Below are positions 30,691-39,214 of a stretch of DNA of 64,000 bases, piece after piece; the first letter of the stretch is position 1; the number at the start of each line of letters is the position of its first letter. The notes beneath the pieces are model-generated. The model was not told the origin of the DNA and ran no database searches. It saw only the letters and a program-made list of their open reading frames with translations. The stretch spans positions 248,001 through 312,000 of the forward strand of contig NZ_ASWD01000003.1 of NCBI RefSeq assembly GCF_000407485.1, read 5' to 3'. Origin of the DNA: Enterococcus pallens ATCC BAA-351. GTDB taxonomy: Bacteria > Bacillota > Bacilli > Lactobacillales > Enterococcaceae. Both the position numbers and the translations under genes were made by a program.

Positions 30691-31449
30691 TTTACGAATT
30701 GGGGCAAAAGTTTTTCGATGGATCGGCAAAACCCCAAATTCATCGATGGCAGTCAAATGCTGCTTAGTACCATAGCCAGCGTTTTGCTCAAAACCATAAG
30801 CTGGGTATTTGCGTCCATACTCTGACATAAGCTGATCACGATAGACTTTAGCAATAATGCTGGCCGCCGCAATCGACACTGATCGAGCATCTCCCTTAAT
30901 AATCTTTTCTTGAGGCAGACCATTGTCTAAGACCATCGCATCAATCAATAAACAATCTGGTTGAATCGGCAGCTGATCCAATGCGCGCTGCATAGCAACC
31001 TTAGTAGCTTGATAGATATTCAATTGATCAATCTCTTCTGCACTCGCTTCACCAATTCCGATAGCTCGAGCATGCTTTTTAATTTCCGTTACTAGTTCTT
31101 CGCGTTTACTAGCAGAAAGCTGCTTAGAATCATTTAAACCAATAATTTGATGATCATCATTTAAGATAACTGCTGCTGCCACTACTGGACCAGCTAGAGG
31201 CCCCCGGCCCACTTCGTCAATACCAGCGATTGCTTGAAAGCCTAATACTTGCTTTTCGTTCTCAAAAATCGACATTTCCTGATAACGGGCAATCAAAGCC
31301 GCTGCTTTTTCTTGACGTTTTTGCCATTGCTGCAATGCTAATTTAACACCCTTGCGTTCATCTGCTGCGAGTTTGCTAAAGCGCGGATCTTGTTCATCAG
31401 TAATTTCTTTTAGCAGCTCTTTAACTGCCTGAATTGACATTTTATCCAT
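30685..31449 (-). CDS. rnhB: Ribonuclease HII
   Basis: Cleaves RNA in RNA-DNA hybrids and removes single misincorporated ribonucleotides. 254 residues with a 65-residue N-terminal extension typical of Firmicutes. Catalytic residues: Asp78 and Glu79 in AGIDEVGRGPLAGPVVAAAV, and the Asp in LLIDAM; the C-terminal SIIAKVYRD motif is present. The ATG overlaps the rbgA stop (TAATG), so the two are translationally coupled. Confidence 0.97.
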   Translation of the reverse strand: MDKMSIQAVKELLKEITDEQDPRFSKLAADERKGVKLALQQWQKRQEKAAALIARYQEMSIFENEKQVLGFQAIAGIDEVGRGPLAGPVVAAAVILNDDHQIIGLNDSKQLSASKREELVTEIKKHARAIGIGEASAEEIDQLNIYQATKVAMQRALDQLPIQPDCLLIDAMVLDNGLPQEKIIKGDARSVSIAAASIIAKVYRDQLMSEYGRKYPAYGFEQNAGYGTKQHLTAIDEFGVLPIHRKTFAPIRKK

Positions 31450-32297
31450 TATTCTGTGTACTCCTCGAAACGATCTAAAGTATAACGTCCCAATCTTCCT
31501 TGACGCAGTTCAATAATCAGCATTTCACTCGCCCGCTCGTAATCATCTTTAAAGCCGCGTTTGTGAGCGATCAGCATCAACAACTCCGGAAGTTCTTGGA
31601 ACATTTCTTCATCCGTCAGCTTGTAACGTTCCTTCAATTGTTCAGGATAAAAGCGGCGCAAAAAGCCCAACTCGTCGATCGCTAAGTCATCTAAATGAAG
31701 CAGGTCATCCTTAATTGCTCCTGTTAACGCCAAGCGTTTGCCCACTTCTGGGTCTTCAAATTTCGGCCATAAAATCCCTGGAGTGTCTAAAAGCTCTAAT
31801 TGAGAACCAAAACGCAGCCATTGCTGTCCTTTAGTAACTCCAGGCTTATTACCAGTACTAGCGATTTTCTTGCCTGCTAAATGATTCAGCAAGGTGGACT
31901 TTCCGACGTTAGGAATTCCCAAAACCATGGCACGAATAGCCCTCGGTTTAATTCCTCGTTCTTTATCTCGCGCTAATTTATCAGCCAAAACCTTTTTCGC
32001 AGCTGGTACAATTTGCTTAACACTTTTATCGTTTTTAGCATTTAGGGACAACGCCTCATAGCCTTGTTCTTTGAACCAGTCCATCCAGCGAGCTGTTTGG
32101 TTAGGATCCGCCAGATCCGCCTTATTTAACAAAATCAATCGCGGCTTCTGCTGCACGATCTGATCCAGCATCGGATTGCGAGAAGACCGCGGCAGTCGAG
32201 CATCCACCAATTCAAAAACAATATCGACAAATTTCATCTTCTCAGATACTTCTCTTCTAGCCTTTGCCATATGACCAGGAAACCATTGAATTGTCAT
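31449..32297 (-). CDS. rbgA: Ribosome biogenesis GTPase RbgA (YlqF)
   Basis: Circularly permuted GTPase needed for late 50S ribosomal subunit assembly. 282 residues with the G4 motif first (LLNKADLAD, about 54-62), then G1 (LGIPNVGKSTLLNHL, about 125-139) and G3 (LLDTPGILWP). The C-terminal ANTAR-like helical domain binds the ribosome. Together with the downstream rnhB it starts the conserved rbgA-rnhB block. AGGAGG precedes the ATG. Confidence 0.97.
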   Translation of the reverse strand: MTIQWFPGHMAKARREVSEKMKFVDIVFELVDARLPRSSRNPMLDQIVQQKPRLILLNKADLADPNQTARWMDWFKEQGYEALSLNAKNDKSVKQIVPAAKKVLADKLARDKERGIKPRAIRAMVLGIPNVGKSTLLNHLAGKKIASTGNKPGVTKGQQWLRFGSQLELLDTPGILWPKFEDPEVGKRLALTGAIKDDLLHLDDLAIDELGFLRRFYPEQLKERYKLTDEEMFQELPELLMLIAHKRGFKDDYERASEMLIIELRQGRLGRYTLDRFEEYTE

Positions 32298-32355
32298 TGA
32301 ATCTATTTCCTCCTTTAAACTATGGATTAAGCAATCAGTAAATTCTTCCTCAGAT

Positions 32356-32364
32356 ATTCTACCA
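32356..32364 (-). promoter_or_regulatory. Extended -10 promoter of rbgA
   Basis: Minus strand TGG-TAGAAT (32356-32364), an extended -10 box about 60 bases before the rbgA start. The -35 is weak. Confidence 0.45.
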
Positions 32365-32442
32365 TACCAGATAAAGTTTTTAAGGTTAAACTTACGACAA
32401 ATATGTATTTTTTTCTTAATCTTGTTTTTCTAGTTCATGCCT

Positions 32443-32479
32443 AAAAAAAGAAGGCCTCGAGCTGAGAGCCTTCTTTTTA
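32443..32479 (-). terminator. Terminator of the winged-helix regulator gene
   Basis: AAAAAGAAGGC pairs with GCCTTCTTTTT around a 12-base loop; on the minus strand it ends in T7. Confidence 0.85.
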
Positions 32480-32496
32480 CATAAAGATAGTTGTTC

Positions 32497-33264
32497 TTAC
32501 GCTGCATTAAACAGATGAGTAACAATTTCTGGAGAGCGGCGAATTGCCATTACTTGATCAGCAAACTCATTGGATAATGTGTAGCCATCGCCCCATTGAG
32601 TCTTAATAATCGAACCAGGAAAACCATTTTTATTAAATTTAAGTTCGATCCGCTTAGATAAGCTTGATAGGGTACTCAAGTGAGAGTTGGTCGTTTTATC
32701 TCCCCAAAGACGTTCGCATAACTCTTCCCTAGTGACCGGTTGAGACGGAGTGGTAAAGATAATTCGGAAAAATTCGGTTTCTTGCTTAGACAGATGTTTG
32801 ATTACATTCGCCAATTTGATCTCAATCTTTTGACGTTGGAATGGCGAAACATTATCCGTTCCAGAGGCGTTCTCTTGACTTACAGGATAAGCATCAGAAA
32901 GTAATGCTTGCTGCATTTTTTCTCTCAAAAATTCAGATGGGCTTGATTCCATTATCCAATGCTTGATTCCAGTATCTTCAAGAAAAGCTTTGCCCTTTTC
33001 AGTTGGTTCTGCTTCAAATACTCGGATAATGGTCAAGCTGTGACGTTTTAAAGTTGGCAAGATTTCGTAAATTTCATCGTTAGAAATCGTTTTGCTTAAA
33101 ATGACAAATTGGAAGTACTCCAAAAATTGTTCATTGATTTGACTGTATTTATTCATTTCTAAAAAGCTTGAGGTGCTAAAAACCTCATAATTCAATACTT
33201 GCAAGTTTTTTTGAAGTTTCTCTTCGGATAAAACATTTTTTGTTAACAATAGGATTTGTTGCAT
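32497..33264 (-). CDS. Winged-helix transcription regulator with a degenerate receiver domain
   Basis: 255 residues that I cannot name. Residues 1-120 resemble a response-regulator receiver in size and strand pattern, but I see no acidic pair near the N-terminus and no phospho-accepting Asp in the expected place. Residues 150-240 form an OmpR/PhoB-type DNA-binding domain (LSKQETEFFRIIF, REELCERLWGD, SLSKRIELKFNKNGF, IIKTQWGDGYTL). No sensor kinase is adjacent. ATG 33262-33264 is preferred over the GTG three codons earlier; the ribosome site is weak. It is flanked by long non-coding stretches and its own terminator. Confidence 0.8.
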   Translation of the reverse strand: MQQILLLTKNVLSEEKLQKNLQVLNYEVFSTSSFLEMNKYSQINEQFLEYFQFVILSKTISNDEIYEILPTLKRHSLTIIRVFEAEPTEKGKAFLEDTGIKHWIMESSPSEFLREKMQQALLSDAYPVSQENASGTDNVSPFQRQKIEIKLANVIKHLSKQETEFFRIIFTTPSQPVTREELCERLWGDKTTNSHLSTLSSLSKRIELKFNKNGFPGSIIKTQWGDGYTLSNEFADQVMAIRRSPEIVTHLFNAA

Positions 33265-33490
33265 ATTATTCACTACTTTCTATATTAATCTGCTTACTGT
33301 ATCAGGACTCTTGTTTCACCTAATGATTTTGCCACCCGTTACCACATAATCATAGAGATGAAACTAACAATTGAATCTAGCTGCTAACGATATTTGTTAA
33401 TAAAATATCTATTCAATATTTTTACTAAAAAAATGTTTTTTTGTCCATTAATTCAGACATTAAATTTTTGCAAAGATAAGCTATTTTAAT
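33265..33490. other. AT-rich intergenic region upstream of the winged-helix gene
   Basis: About 225 bases without an open frame. It must hold the promoter of the regulator at 32497, but I see only weak TATAAT-like and TTGAAT-like boxes and no clear operator. Confidence 0.5.
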
Positions 33491-33528
33491 AAATAAAAAA
33501 AGACCTTTCTTGAAAAGGTCTTTTGAAT
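33490..33528 (-). terminator. Terminator downstream of lepB
   Basis: AAAAGACCTTT and AAAGGTCTTTT arms around a 4-5-base loop, ending in T7 on the minus strand. It is about 180 bases past the lepB stop. Confidence 0.8.
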
Positions 33529-33709
33529 AACAATATATAACTACCTATATCGCTTGAAAACAGCACTGAAAGCGAAGCAAAAAAACTAAAAAAAAAGTGG
33601 GCTGCTGAAAAGATTTGATTTTTTAGACGCGGAAAAAATTAAGAAAAGTTCATTTCCCTTTAACTGTTTTCTCTACTTAAAAACCATTATTGTTTTTCCA
33701 ATAAAATAT
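33529..33709. other. Untranslated stretch between lepB and its terminator
   Basis: 181 bases without a supportable open frame on either strand. It contains several A or T runs and an inverted repeat TCGCTT/AAGCGA at about 33550-33575, with CAGCA/TGCTG arms around it. It may be a long 3' untranslated region or hold a small RNA; nothing can be called. Confidence 0.45.
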
Positions 33710-34252
33710 CTAATGAATAAATTGCATATCAGCTAGTGGATAATAAACAAAACGAGCTTTTCCCATAATTTCTCGACTGTCTACTGTTCCAAATGACCGA
33801 CTGTCTTTTGAAATCCGTCGATTATCTCCCAAAACAAAATATTCATTCTGTGGAAGTTGGTCTAAACCAATTAAATCGTGCAAATTGAAATTTGTTGTAT
33901 AGGGCGTATTCTCATGATCGTGGGTTTGATTATTCGTTAAAAAAGTTTCTGGAACTTGTTTGTCATTTATGAACAGCTGATCTTGTTCATAGCGGACAGC
34001 ATCACCTGGAAGACCAATTACCCGTTTGATATAGGTAGTCCCGTCTTCCTTGCGAAAAACAATTACATCAAAGCGCTGGACCTTAGTAAATTTCTCCATC
34101 ACAATCATGTCTCCTTGCTTCAACGTTTGATTCATGGAGTTTCCCGTTACTGGTACGGGAATCAGCAGAAAACCGCGGATGATCACGCCAAGAAAGAGCG
34201 CAATTAAAAAATATTTTATCATTAGCCAGAGCTGGTCTTGCCATTTTTTCAT
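33710..34252 (-). CDS. lepB: Signal peptidase I
   Basis: Membrane serine protease that removes signal peptides from exported proteins. 180 residues: one N-terminal membrane anchor (about 10-30), catalytic Ser39 in VTGNSMNQTL, the catalytic Lys76 in YIKRVIGLPGD, and the C-terminal GDNRRISKDSRSFG box. GGGAGG precedes the ATG. It lies downstream of the S41-like gene, separated by a terminator. A TATAAT box at 34276-34281 on the minus strand may be its own promoter. Confidence 0.95.
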   Translation of the reverse strand: MKKWQDQLWLMIKYFLIALFLGVIIRGFLLIPVPVTGNSMNQTLKQGDMIVMEKFTKVQRFDVIVFRKEDGTTYIKRVIGLPGDAVRYEQDQLFINDKQVPETFLTNNQTHDHENTPYTTNFNLHDLIGLDQLPQNEYFVLGDNRRISKDSRSFGTVDSREIMGKARFVYYPLADMQFIH

Positions 34253-34305
34253 TTTGCTCTTCCTCCCTTTGCTCTATTATAGGGGATTACCCCCAGACAT
34301 TACCA

Positions 34306-34339
34306 ATAAAAAACAACAGAGAGAACCCTCTGCTGTTAA
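34306..34339 (-). terminator. Terminator overlapping the stop codon of the S41-like gene
   Basis: AACAGCAGAG with CTCTCTGTT arms, T6 following on the minus strand. The stem includes the stop codon at 34336-34338. Confidence 0.7.
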
Positions 34340-35751
34340 GATAGGACTTCTATTGCGCGTTTGTAAGTCGCATCATTGGCCTTGACTAATTCAAACAGCT
34401 TTTCTTGAATGACTTCAGAGGTTTGAACATCTACTGCACCAGTGGCAGGCAGATTATTTTCTGTTTGAATCTGAATCACTGCCTGACGCGTTTTTTCATT
34501 AAATTGATCTCCCTCGGTATCAAAACCCAACGCTTTCAGCATTGCATTCAAATTAGTTACAACCTCTCCCTGATCACCTATACGCCAATTAGATTGACGG
34601 GATAATGGCGGCAGGTTGGCATAGCCTGGTTGCCCCACTTCAATCGTAGGTTCAATCCCCTTCTCATCAATCCATTCTCCCTCTGGTGTCAGCCACTTTA
34701 AAATAGTTAGCTGTACATAGCTCTCTTCACCGATAGGCTGTACATTTTGCACGGTTCCTTTACCAAAAGTACGAGTACCGATAAGTGGAATATCCTTACT
34801 TTTGACAGCAGCTGCCAGTAATTCACCCCCAGCGGCTGTTTCTTGGTCAACTAAGAAAACTACCGGCTCTTTGAGCTTAAAACCATCATCAATCTTCTTG
34901 CTAGCCTTTTCTACAGCAACTGTTTTCTTTTCATCCGCGAATTGCACAATGGTATCGTCGTCTTCAAGAAAATAGCTGGCTACTCTCTCCGCTTCGTCCA
35001 AAAGACTACCAGAATTTTGTCTAATATCTACAACAAATGAGGTCGCCCCCTCATCTCGCAGCTTTTCTATCGTGTTTCTGAATTCCAATGCCGTAGTCTC
35101 ACGAAAATTGGTCAATTGAACTGCGCCAATGGTTGGATGCTCTTGATCTAGTTTCCCTTGTACCGTTTCATTGGGAATAATATCTCTTTTTATACTGACA
35201 CTAAACTTTTCGTTTTCTCGTTGAATCATTAAATGAACCTCAGTCCCTTTTTCCCCACGAATAGAACTGGCTACCTCATCTAATGACTGACCTTGTGTTG
35301 ATACACCGTCAATCTCCAAGATGACATCGCCTGATTTAAGTCCTGCCTTTTCTGCTGGTGAATCCTTAATAGGAGCTTGATCAACCGTTGGCAGCTGTTC
35401 CTTCAGCTCTAAATTGGCTCCGATCCCTTCAAAGCTGCCTGATACAGCCTCGTCCAACTCTTTTGTTTCTTTAGCCGACAGGAATTGCGAATAAGGATCA
35501 TTTAAGGAGTCAGTCATGCCTGATAGTGCTCCCTTGATCAACTCATCTTTATCTATTTCCCCCACATAGTTCGTACTGATTAAATCATAAAGATCCTGAA
35601 CCTCATCCAGCTCACTGCGAGTTACCTTAATAACCGATTCTTGATGAGTAAACTGCGTTTTTTCCAGAAAAAAAACAAACGCCGCAGTAAGGACAATTGT
35701 ACAAAAGATGGAAATTAAATAGAAGGATAATGTGACTGTTTTTTTCTGCAA
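34336..35751 (-). CDS. S41 peptidase-like protein (CtpA/CtpB type) lacking the catalytic serine
   Basis: About 471 residues: N-terminal membrane anchor (about 7-28), helical region, PDZ domain (about 95-180, SPAEKAGLKSGDVILEIDG), S41 core, and a C-terminal peptidoglycan-binding domain (about 400-450). The Lys/Gln part TFGKGTVQ is present. The segment expected to read SASASE reads TAAGGE, so Gly309 replaces the catalytic Ser, and the RNNPGG loop is RQNSGS. It is therefore probably inactive as a protease, perhaps a scaffold. The start is TTG 35749-35751, with AAAGGG upstream; a GTG six codons earlier is possible. It sits between YozE and lepB. Confidence 0.85.
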   Translation of the reverse strand: MQKKTVTLSFYLISIFCTIVLTAAFVFFLEKTQFTHQESVIKVTRSELDEVQDLYDLISTNYVGEIDKDELIKGALSGMTDSLNDPYSQFLSAKETKELDEAVSGSFEGIGANLELKEQLPTVDQAPIKDSPAEKAGLKSGDVILEIDGVSTQGQSLDEVASSIRGEKGTEVHLMIQRENEKFSVSIKRDIIPNETVQGKLDQEHPTIGAVQLTNFRETTALEFRNTIEKLRDEGATSFVVDIRQNSGSLLDEAERVASYFLEDDDTIVQFADEKKTVAVEKASKKIDDGFKLKEPVVFLVDQETAAGGELLAAAVKSKDIPLIGTRTFGKGTVQNVQPIGEESYVQLTILKWLTPEGEWIDEKGIEPTIEVGQPGYANLPPLSRQSNWRIGDQGEVVTNLNAMLKALGFDTEGDQFNEKTRQAVIQIQTENNLPATGAVDVQTSEVIQEKLFELVKANDATYKRAIEVLS

Positions 35752-35791
35752 AACGCAACACCCTTTCACTTATTTTCATCATAGCACGAGT

Positions 35792-35828
35792 AAAAAAAAA
35801 GGAAAAGCCCTCTCAGACCTTTCCTGTC
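35792..35828 (-). terminator. Terminator of the ypmR-ypmS-yozE operon
   Basis: GGAAAAG and CTTTCC arms followed by T9 on the minus strand, just after the YozE stop. Confidence 0.75.
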
Positions 35829-35832
35829 ATTT

Positions 35833-36054
35833 TTATTGATTATTTTCGAGATAATATTCCCACAAACGGTCAAACAAATCCATTGATGGAATATAATTGG
35901 TGTTTAATTCCAAATAATCTGCAATCTCATGGTAGTCCTCAGATTGCTTAGGAAACATAATGTCTTTGCTGACAGCTGCCGCAAAGGCCTGGGTTGGATC
36001 TTTAAGGTTATTTCCTCGTTCAGTCAAAATATAATGATAAAAACTTCTTCTCAT
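35833..36054 (-). CDS. yozE: YozE family SAM-like protein (UPF0346)
   Basis: 73-residue all-helical protein of the YozE family, with the SAM-like fold and characteristic RSFYHYILTERG start, KDPTQAFAAAV, IMFPKQSEDYHEIADYLE and FDRLWEYYLE. Function is unknown; it is probably cytoplasmic. GGAG lies 8 bases before ATG. It is last in ypmR-ypmS-yozE, 44 bases after ypmS. Confidence 0.93.
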   Translation of the reverse strand: MRRSFYHYILTERGNNLKDPTQAFAAAVSKDIMFPKQSEDYHEIADYLELNTNYIPSMDLFDRLWEYYLENNQ

Positions 36055-36098
36055 GAGTCACTCCATCATTTTTTAGGCATACGCTACGTTTGTCATTT

Positions 36099-36692
36099 TT
36101 ACTTTTCTTTTGGTAAATACAAGCTGAACTGAATATCATCGCCTACTAGATCAATATGATCTGCTTTGATAAACATGCCATTTTGCAGCTTGAATTGATC
36201 CAGCTTCAATTCAATCGTTTGATCCTTCGCCGAAACTTCAACCCAGTCAGGGAATTTGTAACTGCGAGTAATCATTGACATCACTTCACTGATTGGTAAG
36301 TTCAATGTCCCAATCGAAAGATCTCTGGCCTTCAATTGAACATTGCCATTATCCATCACATAAGGATCAAAATAAAGATAGAAATTTATTTTAGCCCCTA
36401 AGAAATTGAACTGTCCATTCAGCAAAGCCTGATTTTCTAAATAAAATTCATATTTAATATCTGAATCCTTCTGATAATCGGTTAAAAAGTAATCCATCAC
36501 TGTGTTCAGCTTCTTTTTATCCATATTCATAGTCAATACAGGTGACCCTTCTGGTACAGTTGTTTCGCTGCTGGGGGGCAAGTTGGTTTCACGGGTAGAA
36601 AAGACCCGGGTTGTCAAAAAGATGCCGCTGCCGATTAAAATACCGACTAAGACTAAAAAAGCAATTTTCCAACCATTTATTTTTTTCTTCAT
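36099..36692 (-). CDS. ypmS: YpmS family membrane-anchored protein (DUF2140)
   Basis: 197 residues: a single N-terminal membrane anchor (about 9-30), a short Ser/Thr/Pro-rich linker and an extracellular DUF2140 domain (about 55-195). The family is conserved beside ypmR in Firmicutes and its role is unknown, presumably at the cell surface. AAGGAG precedes the ATG, which directly follows the ypmR stop, so the two are coupled. Confidence 0.92.
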   Translation of the reverse strand: MKKKINGWKIAFLVLVGILIGSGIFLTTRVFSTRETNLPPSSETTVPEGSPVLTMNMDKKKLNTVMDYFLTDYQKDSDIKYEFYLENQALLNGQFNFLGAKINFYLYFDPYVMDNGNVQLKARDLSIGTLNLPISEVMSMITRSYKFPDWVEVSAKDQTIELKLDQFKLQNGMFIKADHIDLVGDDIQFSLYLPKEK

Positions 36693-37592
36693 TTACTTCC
36701 GCTCCTTCAACAGCCATAAATCATTTGACTTCATCATTTCTGTTTTTACCGCGTTGGCCATTAGCTGATAACCAAGATTGTTGGGATGGAAATTGTCTCC
36801 ATCGTATAATACGTTGTTTTTAACCGTCGTGCCCTCAGTCGATTGCTCTGCAGAAGTTTCTGTTGATTCTTTAGAAGAGTCTGCAGTCTCACTGTCTTTA
36901 GTGCTTTTTTCAGGCAATCCTTTGTAAAGCAGGTCATTCACTGGGACAAAGAAACTGTTTCTAGTATCCTCAGTCAGCTCCTTGGTAGCATCATTCCAGT
37001 TGTCCACTACTGTCTGCATCTCCTTAATATCAGGAAAATTTAAATAATAGGGATTGTATATTCCTAGGATATAGATCGGCGCGTCTTTATTCAACTTTCG
37101 AGTCTCAGTTAAAATTTTCTCGACATTTTTTTGGTATTTTTTGATTGGTTGATTAAATTTCTTGGCTGATTTAGCAGTGATATTTTTTTGAAAAGCTTGC
37201 AAAAGGTCATTTCCGCCAACAGTTAACGTAATCATGTCAGCACTTTCTAGACTGCGCTGCAACTCCTCATCTTTGTTGAGCCGTTTCAAAATTTGATCGC
37301 TTCGTTCGCCAGAGACGCCGAAGTTTTCTGTTTGAACAGTGGAAAGCTTATATTCATTTTTCAAGCCGTCTGCAACTAAGGGAACAAATCCGCCACGATT
37401 GGTTTCATCTCCCACACCTTGAGTCAATGAGTCTCCCAAAGCAACGAAATGAACAGTTTGTTTGTAGTTATCACTTTCGCTGCTTGTTTCAGCTTTAATG
37501 ATCGATCCCGCTTTAGGTAGTAAAAGGGATAAGCAGACGAAGGTTAATAGAGCGGTCACTACTGGAATCAGCGGTGTGACATATTTTTTCAA
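36693..37592 (-). CDS. ypmR: SGNH/GDSL-family lipase or esterase YpmR
   Basis: 299-residue exported or membrane-anchored hydrolase. Residues 7-30 are an N-terminal hydrophobic segment. SGNH blocks: ALGDSLTQG (Ser55), the conserved Gly in FGVSGERSDQ, TVGGNDLL (Asn), and DNFHPNNLGY (Asp and His near the C-terminus). A Ser/Thr/Glu-rich insert lies at about 220-250. The start is TTG (37590-37592) with GGAGG 8 bases upstream. It is the first gene of the ypmR-ypmS-yozE unit. Substrate unknown. Confidence 0.92.
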   Translation of the reverse strand: MKKYVTPLIPVVTALLTFVCLSLLLPKAGSIIKAETSSESDNYKQTVHFVALGDSLTQGVGDETNRGGFVPLVADGLKNEYKLSTVQTENFGVSGERSDQILKRLNKDEELQRSLESADMITLTVGGNDLLQAFQKNITAKSAKKFNQPIKKYQKNVEKILTETRKLNKDAPIYILGIYNPYYLNFPDIKEMQTVVDNWNDATKELTEDTRNSFFVPVNDLLYKGLPEKSTKDSETADSSKESTETSAEQSTEGTTVKNNVLYDGDNFHPNNLGYQLMANAVKTEMMKSNDLWLLKERK

Positions 37593-37715
37593 TGGTTCGC
37601 CTCCTTTTTAAATTAAGAAAAGCTTCTCAAACTTACCCAGTTCAGGAAGCCAAACAGCATTACATTCATGCAACAATGCTATAAATTACGAAAAACAAAT
37701 ATCTTCTTACAAGTT

Positions 37716-37744
37716 TAAAAAAGGCCTCTAAGCTTAGAGGCACT
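37716..37744 (-). terminator. Terminator of degV
   Basis: Perfect palindrome GCCTCTAAGCTTAGAGGC followed on the minus strand by T6. Confidence 0.85.
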
Positions 37745-37747
37745 TTA

Positions 37748-38590
37748 CTATTCGGTATAGTACATAATCGCAAATGCATCTTTACCAGTATGAGTAGCAA
37801 CAATTGGGTTAGTGTGTAATACCGGAATTTCTAAATCAGGAAACATTTCTTGCAGGGTATTTTTCGCTTCTTCAATAAATTCAGTTCTTCCTGTATGTGA
37901 AATACCAATACGCTTCACGTGAGCAAATTTACTTAGCTCTTCTTTGAAGGTGTCCAGCCATTTGCTGAAGGTTTTTTTGCCACGGCCTTTAATTACCGGA
38001 ACCAACGCCCCGTCTTCCAGCTCCATGACAACACGAATATTTAATACGTTAGACAAAACACCTGTCGCTCGGCTTACACGTCCGCCTTTTACTAAATTGT
38101 CCAAAGAAGAAATACCAATGAACAATCGGCTGGTTTCCTTTACCTTCTCAACAGCTTCCAAGACTTCTTCTAGACTTGCTCCAGCTTGAGCCAGCTCAGC
38201 TGCTCGAATAACTTGAAAGGACAAGGATTGATCAATAAATCCGCTGTCAATTACAGTAACATCACTGCTGGTCAAAAAGGTTGCTTGACGGGCTGCTTCA
38301 ACTGTACCGCTTAAGCTTTGGGTCATATGGATCGAAACGATTTGGCTGCCATCTTTCCCCAATTCATCATATAATTCCGCAAAATAACCAATTGGCGGTT
38401 GGCTGGTTTTGGGTAAGGCTTTCGCCCCAGCCATCATATCCATAAATTTCTCTCCCGTCAATTTATCGTCATCGGGATATACCACATCGTCAATCATCAC
38501 TGACAACGGGATGACTGTAATATCTAATTCTTCCTGATATTTTTTCTCAAATGTACAAGAGGAGTCTGTAACAATTTTAACTTTAGACAT
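37748..38590 (-). CDS. degV: DegV family fatty-acid-binding protein
   Basis: 280-residue DegV/FakB-type protein that binds a fatty acid and, in FakB proteins, presents it to FakA for phosphorylation. Typical pieces: KIVTDSSCTF at the N-terminus, LPKTSQPPIGYF, HMTQSLSGTVEAARQ, FIGISSLDNLVKGGRVSRA and GISHTGRTEF. No kinase gene is adjacent. AAGGAT precedes the ATG. It is a single-gene unit, with an extended -10 TGCTATACT on the minus strand around 38629-38637. Confidence 0.92.
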   Translation of the reverse strand: MSKVKIVTDSSCTFEKKYQEELDITVIPLSVMIDDVVYPDDDKLTGEKFMDMMAGAKALPKTSQPPIGYFAELYDELGKDGSQIVSIHMTQSLSGTVEAARQATFLTSSDVTVIDSGFIDQSLSFQVIRAAELAQAGASLEEVLEAVEKVKETSRLFIGISSLDNLVKGGRVSRATGVLSNVLNIRVVMELEDGALVPVIKGRGKKTFSKWLDTFKEELSKFAHVKRIGISHTGRTEFIEEAKNTLQEMFPDLEIPVLHTNPIVATHTGKDAFAIMYYTE

Positions 38591-38628
38591 TCCTATCCTT
38601 CTTTCCAGATCGTTTTGAAATTAATCTC

Positions 38629-38637
38629 AGTATAGCA
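38629..38637 (-). promoter_or_regulatory. Extended -10 promoter of degV
   Basis: Minus strand TGC-TATACT, 38 bases before the start codon, with only a weak -35. Confidence 0.5.
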
Positions 38638-38685
38638 GAGAGCTTAAAATAAATCATGATAAAGCACACATTTTAAAGAATCTTG

Positions 38686-38724
38686 AAAAAAACCGAACCC
38701 TTAATTGGTTCGGTTTTTGTTATT
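38686..38724 (-). terminator. Terminator overlapping the end of folA
   Basis: AAAAACCGAACC and GGTTCGGTTTTT form a 12-bp stem around a 7-base loop; the folA stop codon is in the loop and the last codons are in the stem. Confidence 0.85.
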
Positions 38725-39204
38725 CTTATAGGTTTCAAATACGTGAGGATACAGGTTTTTCTCATCGACAGTTCCTTGAGCTTGATCGATCAATTGCCAA
38801 TCAGACCAATCAATTGAAGGAAAATAGGCATCTCCTTCAAAGACATGATCAATCTTTGTTCGATACAAGCAATCGCAGTAAGGCAAAAATTCCTGATAAA
38901 CGGATGAACCACCCGCGATATAAGTAATCATTTCTGTCTGCTGACTGTAATCTAAAACTTCCTCCAACGAATGCATTACAAGTACCTGATCATTTTGATA
39001 ATCGGTATTGCGAGTTAAAACAATCGTTTGCCGGTTAGGCAGCGGACGACCGCCCATTCCTTCGAAGGTTTTTCGCCCCATAACAATCGTATTGTTTACG
39101 GTTTTTTCCTTAAAAAAGCGCAGGTCATTCGGCAAATGCCAAGGCAAACGGTCGTTTTTACCGATTAACCCATTCTTATCCTGTGCCCAAATTGCGATTA
39201 GCAT
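38701..39204 (-). CDS. folA: Dihydrofolate reductase
   Basis: Reduces dihydrofolate with NADPH, regenerating the tetrahydrofolate consumed by ThyA. Length is 167 residues from ATG 39202-39204, chosen because AGGAGGG lies 6 bases upstream. Seen: LIGKNDRLPWHLPNDL with the active-site Asp27, IVMGRKTFEGMG for cofactor, and YIAGGSSVYQ. It overlaps nothing but follows thyA by 10 bases, a typical thyA-folA pair. It looks like the chromosomal enzyme and not an acquired trimethoprim-resistance type. Confidence 0.97.
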   Translation of the reverse strand: MLIAIWAQDKNGLIGKNDRLPWHLPNDLRFFKEKTVNNTIVMGRKTFEGMGGRPLPNRQTIVLTRNTDYQNDQVLVMHSLEEVLDYSQQTEMITYIAGGSSVYQEFLPYCDCLYRTKIDHVFEGDAYFPSIDWSDWQLIDQAQGTVDEKNLYPHVFETYKNNKNRTN

Positions 39205-39214
39205 AATTTCCCTC

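Noticed and set aside
36743-36920. Acidic Ser/Thr stretch in YpmR as a frameshift or fusion
   Set aside because: The frame is continuous and SGNH blocks lie on both sides; it is a linker-like insert.
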